A DNA stretch of 64,000 bases from Linepithema humile (Eukaryota; Arthropoda; Insecta; Hymenoptera; Formicidae): positions 5,828,001-5,892,000 of the forward strand of contig NC_090133.1 of the NCBI RefSeq assembly GCF_040581485.1, given 5' to 3'. The notes under the pieces are model-generated. The model did not search any database, had not been told where the DNA came from, and saw only the letters and a program-made list of their open reading frames with translations. Each line of letters begins with the position of its first letter. The stretch's first letter is position 1. Shown here one piece after another: positions 9,226-18,300 of the stretch. Position numbers and translations under genes: made by a program.

Positions 9226-10884
9226 CTATCTCGTGCTTTTTTTTTTAGGATTATACTTATCGATTAAAACTTTTATAATGCCTCTATGTTCGGTAGTCAC
9301 GTGAGATAAATCGATATCGCTATCTTCGCTAATACAATTTATTTTAAATATTTCCGGAAGACTATCCGATGCTTGCATTTCCGAACGCGGTTTTCGCATC
9401 GTAATTTTCCCTTCTTCAACATACAAATTTACTTGATCAAGGAGATCGGTTCCTAAGAGCAAATCGTGTCGCATCAAGTCATTTGGCACCACTGACAGGC
9501 TTATCGCAAAGTTTTCGTCGTCAATCTCGATTTCCGCATTAAATTGGCCCATAGTTTTATGATTTTCTGCGCCTATACCGCGAAATATGATCTCTCGACG
9601 TGTCAAGCTTGGCGACCCTAATTTTAAATACTGCTCTTCGCGTATCAACGACAAATCACTTCCCGTGTCGATCAAAGCGATTAGATTTTTACTATCAATT
9701 TTTACATTTTTATAATATTTACGGCGATCCTGTCTGGAAATATCACACATATTTTCAACTTCGCTAACGTTCTTTCTCTGACATCTTGCCGCAATGTGTC
9801 CGAATCCTCCGCAATTAAAGCACTTCATACCTTTTGCTTTGAAAGGGCAATCCATCGCATGATGACCCTGTGCCCCGCAATTATGACATCGCCTTACACT
9901 TTTTGTCCCATCCTGTCTCTCCCCCTCGCTACTTCCTTGCGTCCGTTGCTCCCTCGCACTCCGTTGCGGACCCTGCTGACTCCTTCCGCGTAATGATATT
10001 CTCTCGAACGCCTCCAATAATGCTCTTCTAGTTTTAAGTCGCTGAACTCGCGCCTGATCTCGCAGCATCGGATCGGGAATCCCCTCGATTATGTATTCGA
10101 TCATCTCGACTTCGTCGATCTTGATCCGATTACCCATTATCACTTTTTGATGCAGGTACTCATTGAAGGTCTCATCTCTTCGCCACACGCGTTGTTCGAA
10201 TTGCCTTCTCGCGTATACTCTGCTCGGTTCGTGAAAGAACATATTCTTCAACTCGACTAAAAGTTCATCGATAGTTATTTCTGTATAACTCGGATTCGAG
10301 TGGAACCATTCTTGCGCTTTGCCCTTCAGACGTGATCCAATCATAATTCTTGCCATATCATCTGTCAATCTATATGCATTTCGCAGGGATCTTACTCGGT
10401 TTTCCCATGCCGCGAACATGCTACCGTCACCCTCAAAATATCCCAATAGGCCCGCAATCGCGCTCACGTTCATTGCACCCGATTCATTTACAATTATTGG
10501 ACTTCTAGTTGCCGTATCGCTTGCCGACTCGCACCCGTCAATACGTGCGTTTTGCGATCGCTTCAACAGTTCGATCTCTCGTCGTGCCACCAAGAGCTCT
10601 CGCTCTATCACTTCCTTCTCCCTTCGACAAAGTTCCATCTCCCGTCGAAGATATTCGGAATCGTCGGTATTCGCACTCTGTTCGCTCGTATTCTCAAAAT
10701 TCTCAATTCGTCTCTCTCCCCTTTCTCCCGGTACTCGCAACATCCATTCGCCCGTCGGATCCTTGTCTAAAATTCTCGCTATCAGCTCAGTTTTTACACC
10801 TCCTGTTGATAGGCCCATCTCTCGCAGTATTTCTTTTAATTCGCTGACTGTAAACTCATTTGGGGTTTTCTCCACACTCGCCAT
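9226..10884 (-). CDS. Gag-protease polyprotein with N-terminal SAP-like domain
   Basis: A 552-residue ORF, the structural Gag of the element with the aspartic protease fused at its end; it would form the particle and process the polyprotein. Seen: residues about 11-45 match the SAP helix-turn-helix pattern (SELKEILREMGL..GGVKTELIARI), normally a DNA- or chromatin-binding motif. Residues about 75-110 are charged and heptad-like, probably a coiled coil. Residues about 145-300 resemble the retrotransposon Gag core (W160, the EWF motif, the QR/W-rich helices). Two CCHC zinc knuckles follow at 333-346 and 355-368. The protease has DTGS at 406-409 and the flap-distal LLLGTDLL at 475-482. The frame ends in KKKSTR-stop directly after an A10 run used for frameshifting into pol. 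The ATG at 10884 is the first in frame and has a purine at -3. The ORF is intact, with no stops or frameshifts. Confidence 0.95.
   Translation of the reverse strand: MASVEKTPNEFTVSELKEILREMGLSTGGVKTELIARILDKDPTGEWMLRVPGERGERRIENFENTSEQSANTDDSEYLRREMELCRREKEVIERELLVARREIELLKRSQNARIDGCESASDTATRSPIIVNESGAMNVSAIAGLLGYFEGDGSMFAAWENRVRSLRNAYRLTDDMARIMIGSRLKGKAQEWFHSNPSYTEITIDELLVELKNMFFHEPSRVYARRQFEQRVWRRDETFNEYLHQKVIMGNRIKIDEVEMIEYIIEGIPDPMLRDQARVQRLKTRRALLEAFERISLRGRSQQGPQRSAREQRTQGSSEGERQDGTKSVRRCHNCGAQGHHAMDCPFKAKGMKCFNCGGFGHIAARCQRKNVSEVENMCDISRQDRRKYYKNVKIDSKNLIALIDTGSDLSLIREEQYLKLGSPSLTRREIIFRGIGAENHKTMGQFNAEIEIDDENFAISLSVVPNDLMRHDLLLGTDLLDQVNLYVEEGKITMRKPRSEMQASDSLPEIFKINCISEDSDIDLSHVTTEHRGIIKVLIDKYNPKKKSTR
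9236..9246 (-). promoter_or_regulatory. Probable -1 ribosomal frameshift site (A10 run)
   Basis: On the minus strand the gag frame reads CCT AAA AAA AAA AGC ACG AGA TAG. In the -1 frame a TAA stop ends at 9245, so the pol frame first opens at 9244, inside the A run, and stays open through pol. The overlap of the two frames is therefore confined to the A run and the next 18 nt. The in-frame heptamer A AAA AAA fits the X XXY YYZ slippery pattern. I did not find a convincing pseudoknot by eye. An alternative is restart at the pol ATG at 9217, 9 nt past the gag stop. Confidence 0.75.
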
Positions 10885-11067
10885 CTCTCACTTGCTACTT
10901 CTCGTCAAAAATATCGTCACAACTCAACTCAACTCGTCGTCACAACTCAACTCAACTCGTCGTTTTTGTCGAAAATTCACCGTCTTTGTGATATCGTTTT
11001 CAGTAATTTTTTTTTTTTTTTTTTATCGCTATCGCTCACCGTCCCCCGCAACGTCAATTCACGTCAG
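10885..11067 (-). other. Retrotransposon 5' leader (untranslated)
   Basis: About 180 nt between the primer-binding site and the gag ATG. It contains an uninterrupted run of 18 A on the minus strand (T18 at 11007-11024 on plus) and a 23-bp unit tandemly duplicated at 10915-10960. Such leaders usually carry packaging and dimerisation signals in this class of element, but I see no recognisable structure beyond the repeats. Confidence 0.8.
10915..10960. repeat. 2 x 23-bp tandem repeat in the element leader
   Basis: Two consecutive identical 23-bp units, 10915-10937 and 10938-10960, each beginning CGTCACAACTCAACTC. They are followed by a partial third start (CG). They sit about 30 nt upstream of the gag start codon. 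Copy number may vary between element copies. Confidence 0.9.
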
Positions 11068-11085
11068 ATCCCGGCTGAGCCCCCA
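11068..11085 (-). promoter_or_regulatory. tRNA primer-binding site, tRNA-Pro-like
   Basis: Starting 4 nt (ATTT) inside the 5' LTR, the minus strand reads TGGGGGCTCAGCCGGGAT. The leading TGG pairs with the CCA end of a tRNA. From memory, the 3' end of animal proline tRNA is ATCCCGGACGAGCCCCCA, which differs from the complement here at 2 of 18 positions. The same primer is used by murine leukaemia-type retroviruses. The role and position are secure; the tRNA identity is an inference and should be tested against the host tRNA set. Confidence 0.75.
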
Positions 11086-11089
11086 AAAT

Positions 11090-11385
11090 TGTAGGGACTT
11101 GGTAGAAACGACAGCGAAATAATTAATAAAAGTATAAGTATATTTTAGAATAATTACAAGGATGTGTTCACTAGCCGACGGACGAACGAGAACTCTGTCT
11201 CCGTGGCTCGCATCGGCGGTCAGCCTCATGTTTTTCGCTAAGTCATTTAGCTCGTCTTTCGTATCGAGAGGCGTTTATTGTTTATCAACTGCCTTATATC
11301 GGCTAATGTTTTGAAACGCCGATGTCTCGCTCGACCTAACCGTCTCGTTTTCTAACATTCGCAAATGTGATATTTTACTTCTACA
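11090..11385 (-). repeat. 5' LTR of the retrotransposon
   Basis: A 296-bp long terminal repeat, upstream in the element's own direction. Its ends form a short inverted repeat (TGTAG / CTACA). It matches the copy at 7545-7840 base for base by eye. On the minus strand a TATAAGG string lies at 11298-11292, followed closely by AATAAA at 11279-11274. Either could serve as core promoter or polyadenylation signal, but they are too close together for me to assign U3, R and U5 boundaries. Confidence 0.96.
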
Positions 11386-11389
11386 GATC
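11386..11389. repeat. Target-site duplication GATC (right)
   Basis: Matches the GATC at 7541-7544 exactly. Intact duplications on both sides show that the two LTRs belong to one integration event and were not brought together by recombination between different copies. Confidence 0.93.
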
Positions 11390-14300
11390 GTTATTCTCAA
11401 ATTTGCACTGTTTATTCAATCTTACGATTGCACATTGGGTAAAGTTTAAAGATTTGGAGAAATCATCAAGAATTAAATGTAACCATTAAACATTACTGTT
11501 TGATGATCGCACTTGTTACTATTTAACGATTACACTAATATTTAACACTTATACATACTTGACTCTCTCAATAAGTACTCTGAGTTTTTAAGTTTTTCTA
11601 TTTTCTAACTTTATTGCTCCGTGTCTCGATATGAATAGGAACTAAAATAACTTATCGTTTATTTGTCATTAATTTATTTGCAAAAGGAAACATCGTAAAC
11701 TTGTAAATTTTTATATGCGAACAATCTGGCGATAATGCGGCGCCTAAATTAAAAACAAGAGACAATCCTTTTCAACTCGCCGTATAGCTGTCCGCACGTC
11801 GGACGCTTGTAAATTCGCATCAGCAACATACGACCGAGAGGGAATCATAATTTATGCGATATGTTTTACGGTCTTTCCGGCTCTTTAGAGTTACTGTTGC
11901 TCAAGGAATCCGAGTTCACTTGTTAGTCCACTCATTAAATTCATTGAACTCCCTTCAAACGCAGTGATTAATTAGCCTATTAATCCAGTCTGATGATTAC
12001 AAATTTAAAACAAAATTATTTGTACCTGTAATTTTTTTCTTTGTATGCCAATTTCATTTGCGGAAAATCGTCAACTACGAAATTAAAGAAATAAGAATAA
12101 GTATTAGTCCAAAAATCAATGCTACTCCAACAATTTATGGTAACAAAAACTGATTTTATTGCTTCCTGATTTTTTGACTTTTACATATCTCAAAATATTT
12201 CAAGAGGATTCAATTTTGTAGTAATCATTTTTTAATAGCAACGTATATTTGGAAACATTTTAATTTTACGATCTTTTTTCGGAACTTTATATGTCTACCT
12301 TGAACTCGTTAAGCGATCTTTTCATTTCTTCGGCGGCGTTTGGTTTCGGCCGAGTACATACACACGCGCCGGTAATCATAATTAGCGCAGAAGTCTTAAT
12401 TACGAAGTACGGTCCACAATGAGGCCCGGCTCGTTGCTGTCTTTAATAAATTTCGCTCCAGTAACGGGACACTGGATGGGAATTTCAGATATCTCGCAAT
12501 TTTCGATTGTTAAGTCGCGAAATGTGGTGTAGCAAATGCCGTGACAATGAGAACGTTGAAACTTTGCTTTCATAGTTTCTCATTTAGAAACCACTATGCA
12601 ATCACACATCTTGACAAATTGAATTCCTGTTAATTAGCACGGGGATATCTATGATTGTAAAGAAACGCTATTTATTAGGCACATCCTGTGCTTTGTACGC
12701 AGCAATTACTATCATCTCTCTTGTATGCGATCTTCGCTCGCTTCCACGTGCCTCGAGGAATGAGTGTCAAGAGTCAGGAAGAAACGATCGGCATGCGATC
12801 GCCATAAAGCCGATCCGAGGAGACAAGAAACGCGCGCGATGTAAACGACGGGATTCCAGCGTCGGCAATAAATACACAATTAAGCGCCGTTGATGTCGAT
12901 ACGCGAGCGTCGGGGACGTTTAACGACGTGATAAAATCGGGTGACAAGTGTCACGGCGAGCGAACCGCGGCGGGATTACAGCTCGGCGGTGTACAATAGA
13001 GAGACGAAGTTCTGGCCAGCGGGCGCGTCTCCCGGCTATAATTTAAAGCGTCCGACAATTCCTTCGATGGTGCTTTATTAAAGCACTAGAGAGGGTTAGA
13101 AGGAAGCGGGCGGGGCGACTACTAACGGCAGCGTTCACAAAGTGGTAGTAAACTTCTCGAATGCATTCAGATGGTAATTAGAGTTGGTGCGAGCTCACTC
13201 GAAAAGCTGACTTCTCGCATTCAACGACAACTGCAATCACCTTTTCATGTACGATTCGATCGGACCGCTCGTGAGATCCAATTTATTTATCTAATTGTAA
13301 GTCCGTATTTCGTCATTATTGAAAAAGGTATCGCGCGTATCGTTGAGATATTGTTTTATCGACCAGCATAAATTATTACGCATGGCGCTAAATAGACTTC
13401 TTGTTGTGCCAGCAGCATCCGCCTGGCGGATGGAAAAATGAGATTATCGTCGAAAATTTAGGATTCACCCTCGAACGCGTTTTACCACGTATTATCCGAA
13501 TCCACTTTGAATCCCCCCCGGCAAGGACATTCAATTTCCCCCCTTCAAACCCCGGGTAGCGACCACCTCCTCTTTCCCCTGTCCGCAATGTGCTTTGCGA
13601 TTTAAATTTTGTCACGGGACAAATTGCCTGACAAATCGGATTTTCGCGACCAGCCACCGGCGATCAAAGCTCGACATTTCGTTCTCGCCCGCTTTTTCCT
13701 CCGCTTCGTCCTGTGCGGTGCGCAATTCGCGAGAATCCTATCAACGGACTGTCCAAAGTGATTTGAATATTTTTTCATAGCACACAAACTTAATCGCTTC
13801 ATCGATCGATTTATTTTCAGCAAATATATTTATATAAAATTATTTTTTAACCAGTTTGAGCTATTCTTTAGAATCGCAAGACGAATGCTCCCGATTATTT
13901 TAACGTGTAATTAGTAAAACGTCTAGATATGTGGACGCGCGCGGCATACGAATAATGGTGCTCGTATCCTTGTAACGCGATGTATTCAAGGAATGGTGAA
14001 TAAGGTCCCCGCCGTTCGGGGAATCGGGACACACGGGAAAGACGATCTTTCTTTGCGACTCAATGGAGACTCCATGAGAACGGGCGACCACCGAGTGGCA
14101 CTCGCCAGCTATCTCGAGATGATGCTCGGCGCTTTAATTAAGTGGCGTCTCCCTTTCTCGGGCGAAAAGGGCAGCTCGCAAAAAAATGCCGGTCTTCCTC
14201 CCCCCCGTGACGAATGAAAAGCTTTCGAGCTTCGCTACGCTCGCGATACCGACCTCGGCGATCGCCATTGTCTGCGTACGTCCTATTTAAGAACGACGTG

Positions 14301-15260
14301 CAACAAGTATCGGTATTCATTTGTGTCTTTTATTTTCACCATCCCGACTTGTGCGATATATCTTTTTTTTTTAATTAATATCTCTTGCGATGAGATTCTC
14401 TGGGCAGGAGCTGACGATGATTCGATTGCTTTTAATAACGGTTTCTCCTTTTGCTTTTAGACCAATGTATTAATTTATTGACAATTAAAGAAATAAATAG
14501 ATCGCGGATTATTTGGATTCTTACAAAAAAATGCAAACTATGCACAATTTCAATTATCTGATTATTTATTAAGTAAATTAAGAGTTGCATATATATTTTG
14601 TAATATATTTTTCTTGTGGCATGTAATACTACATTTTTTTAAATAGAAATTTTGAGCAAAAGTTTTTGTATCTCTTCGGCAGAGTGTCAAGATTTAAAAC
14701 AGGACGGATATATCATATTAATCGCAATAATTTTTATGTGATTTATAAATGATCAGCGACAATTCTGTGTCCCAGTAAAAGTTGCGTTCTCACTTGGCAG
14801 CAATCATTTCGCGATAATTGCGGCAAGAAAGTCCGAGTCTCGCCGGATGTCGTGTAATTACACGGGGTCCTTTACGGTGTCGCGATCCAGTGATTTTATC
14901 ATCGGACGATTTAACGAGACCCAATTCTGCGTCCGCGTTTGCCAAAAATAAAGCAAACCGACACGCATGACGCTCCTCGATAATTGGCATGCGGTTACGC
15001 AGATCGGATAACAAGAGGACACTACAAAATGCTGCAAGGCATGCAAGAGATGAATGTTAAGTTATAATAATTTCCAAATAATTCCACTTGATTATATCAA
15101 GATAAAACATTAGGAAAAAATTTAATTAAATTATTAGATGACCAGAATAAAAATCTATACAATTAACATATTATTATGTATCCCGATATTTTTATAATAT
15201 GTAATAGTGATGAATTCATAATTAGAAAAAGCAGATTATAAATGTATACAATAGATTCTT
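11390..15260. other. Non-coding stretch, no gene recognised
   Basis: An AT-rich block follows the retrotransposon (11390-12300, low CpG). GC-rich islands follow near 12720-13150, 13440-13740, 13920-14290 and 14780-15010, with AT-rich gaps between them. Open frames are at most 89 residues, mostly mutually antisense, and look like no family. Confidence 0.6.
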
Positions 15261-15263
15261 AGC

Positions 15264-15303
15264 TATCACAATATTAATATTTATCATAATTAATATTGCG
15301 ATA
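15264..15303. repeat. AT-rich inverted repeat (hairpin), 15-bp arms
   Basis: The arm 15264-15278 (TATCACAATATTAAT) and the arm 15289-15303 are reverse complements at 14 of 15 positions, with a 10-nt loop between them. It lies in an AT-rich linker. It could be a cruciform, the end of an old MITE or chance in AT-rich DNA; no flanking duplication is obvious. Confidence 0.75.
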
Positions 15304-18300
15304 ATGAAACATTAATTTTTATTCTCACTGAAAATACTATTAGCAGATATACATATCTCTGTTATACGTATTTCATATGGTTGAAGTCACATACTTTCAT
15401 CGCACAACTACATCGCTATCACTTATTTCAGCTCGGATAGCAGCAGCGATATTTTTATTTTTTCTCCGGCACTCACGCCGATTGAAAGGCGAGTCGAACA
15501 ATATCGTGAGATATAATCTTATCGATGGCAAAGAAGCAGAGAGGAAACGCGTACGTCTTCTAATTCGAAGAATCTTCGTGAATCGAGAAAGAGTATATTT
15601 TAAGGTCGCGTATAAAAAAAAAAAAACACGACGATTGCCGCATTACCCTCTTCCTCCTTCTCGCCGTAACAATCTCGTAATGGAAAAAAGGCTTAACGGC
15701 GTAAGCGTTCGCGATGCGGGCACCGAGAGGAACGCAGAGGGGGACGGATGCAATTTCACGAGGAAGATAGAGGCGACGGCCGCGGGCGAAACACGCGTTT
15801 CCAGCCGGCACACACGTGGCTCTCTCCCGTCCGCTACTGTATCAATTCTGTCAATTGTCAATTCGTCCCAGCCCGAGGTAGGGAGGTGGGATGAATAAAG
15901 CGCCGTTTGAAGTGCGGGATCCGCGTAATCCCATTTGCAGCCCGTTGCTGCTGCTGGCAGGGAAAGAGACGAAAACGGAGAGAGAAAGATCGAGACAGAC
16001 CGCCGTACACTTGCGCGTCCTCGCTCACCCTCCCCGTCTCCTCCCCCTCGTCGTTGCCCGCCCCCTTTATACTCCGCCACCCCCTTTTCTCTCTTTCGCG
16101 AATTAGGTAGCCAAATTCGCTCCTTCCACGGGATCGAATCTCATCACTAAAGGCTCCCTCGCCCACCTTGCTCGTTCCCGCGCTCGGAGTCGGTCCTTCC
16201 TTCCTTTTCTCGCTTTTTTTTTCTTTTATTTTTTCTTTCTCTCTTTCTCTTTTCTTCTTCCTTCTCCTCCGGCGTCGTCGCTCCTCGGCCATCTCCGCAT
16301 TCATTCTCCCGCTTCCATCCACCTCCATGAAATCTTTCTATGCACGCACCGACGGCGAAGCAATTGCAACAGAGTGCTCTTTCGCTCGCTCTGAACCTGT
16401 TCGGGACCCCCGCGGCAGAGCACCGCTCATCTGCTTAGCGATCCCTTCCTTCTTCCTACCTTCCCTCTTCCCGTCCTTTCCTTCGTCCTACACGCACTCC
16501 TACTTCACATTTACCTGCTGCTCGCAGATCGTAAAATTCCAGAACTGTACGCGCCGCGACGTTGCTCTGCACTTCCCTTCTTGCGGATTTGACGACGCTG
16601 TGTTAATAATAACGACTCGATAAAACCAAATTCATAAAATCAATCTGCGTGTACATTTAACCCGGAAACATCGATTCGAACTTCAAGTTCAATCTACGGT
16701 TGGCCGTACGAGCGTATCGGATAGCGTACACCGCCAACAAGCTGAAATTAATCGACGCCCTTCTTCGTCCGTTCCTCTTTCAATGAACCGCGCTCGCTCT
16801 CTCGGACTCACGCTCCCGAGGCTTCTCTGTCCTCCTCTTCGACCCGGTCGTCCTCCCCGTCGGCCACCCTGCCCTCCCCATCCCTCTTTTCTGGTACTCT
16901 CGCTTTCTGGCCGGCGGACGGCTATTAATCCCGTTGTAGTTGGGGTCCGGGATTATTGAAATTATTATACGGCAGCGAACCGAAATCGGAGGGCCTGCGT
17001 TTCAAGATTCCAGCGCGAGCGCGCACACAATCGCGCGCGCCCAGCTTTCGACGCTCCCGTTTTGTGTTAACCCGCGTGCGTGTTGCGTGCACCGGTACAC
17101 AAACCTCTTCTGTCTCTTCTCTCTCTCTCTCTGCCTTTCTCTCTCTCTCTCTTTCTACGGCCAGCATCGGCACGGTATCACCCAGGAAGCGGGAACGAGC
17201 ATGAGAACGAAGGGCCGCGAAATAACGAGTCACTCGGCTATCCGCTCTCGGTCCACCGTGCGAGCTCGAAATATCTTGTTCCGGCGCGCATCGCGTGCAT
17301 CTCGTGTCTGCCATTTCCCCCGGAGAGAAAATGATAGCTATCGCGGGCGGGACGGCGGCGGCTACTACGAGAGACGAAAATCCGTATTTAAAAATTAAAG
17401 CTAACCCGTGGAATAAAAATGTACGTAATGAGGCTCACATTGTAAGCCGCATTAAAGTAAACCATGCAATTACTGGCTACTTATTAAGTATTTGCTTTCT
17501 TTCTCGCGAAATTATTGACAATTATGCAAATATTGTATTAACACACAAACACAATTTTTTTCTATTACAAGCACACGAAGGTGGAATGAAATGTAAAGTA
17601 AAACTTACAAATCGCTAAAGTTTGACTACATTTGCTGAAATTATGATTTTTAGTGAGATTTAATACAGTTATAATATTTTTATATCTTTAGCAATATTTT
17701 TTTAGATTTAAATCCACATTTAGAGGGAATTGCATTATGTATTCAGTTCATTCTTGTACTCCGACCGCGAAAGGCCATCATATTCGAGATCGTGATTTTG
17801 ACAAATTAAAGAAAGCCACGTAGAAACGCGGGAGAAAACAAGAATATATGCAGCTGTCTCTATAAGTTTTTATGTTATCGCTGTAATCACGCACTTAATC
17901 TCAAATACATTCCTCCCGAGTCAATGTATGCAATATTCGTATTTCCTCCGATTATTCTTTGCATACCAGTCGCATAACAATATTTCCACACGACAATTTA
18001 CTTTCGAGTCCGAGTCAACGGCTTGCTCTCTCACACGCTGCCAAACCGAAGTATTCGATAACCCTGCCGCCGTTCATATAATGCACCTGTGCCGTATTCC
18101 TTTAACCGGCTTGCATAAACCAGCATGCGATCAGCGACGGTGAGGAAACACACCGCATGATGTCATTCGCATTCCAGCCGCGATCGTAAAAAGTTTGTGT
18201 ATACCGCGGCGATCTGGTATGGATACCAAATTATCATTTTTCTTCATAAATGAATTTATTTTCAGAATGCATAACGTAATTCAATTAGAATGCAGTCGTC

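Larger units (their letters stand above)
7545..11385 (-). mobile_element. Ty3/Gypsy-type LTR retrotransposon, integrase-less copy
   Basis: A complete LTR-to-LTR insertion of 3841 bp, transcribed towards lower coordinates. Seen directly: two 296-bp direct repeats with TG...CA ends, a 4-bp GATC duplication flanking the unit, a primer-binding site 4 nt inside the 5' LTR, a gag-protease ORF, and a pol ORF in the -1 frame carrying reverse transcriptase and RNase H. The domain order (protease, RT, RNase H) and the GPY-free, chromodomain-free end fit a Metaviridae (Ty3/Gypsy) element, not Copia, whose integrase precedes RT. The internal region is only about 3.25 kb because nothing resembling integrase or env lies between RNase H and the 3' LTR. 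LTRs that read as identical and open ORFs suggest recent insertion. I cannot name the lineage. The copy cannot integrate by its own products and would need integrase supplied by a relative. Confidence 0.97.

Noticed and set aside
10319..11122. Plus-strand open frame of 267 residues
   Set aside because: Antisense shadow of the gag ORF and leader; it runs over the T18 tract and has no domain.
15377..16328. Cluster of overlapping frames of 145-173 residues
   Set aside because: Three or more frames are open at once over polypyrimidine and CpG-rich sequence, with Lys/Arg/Glu- or Ser/Pro-rich products.
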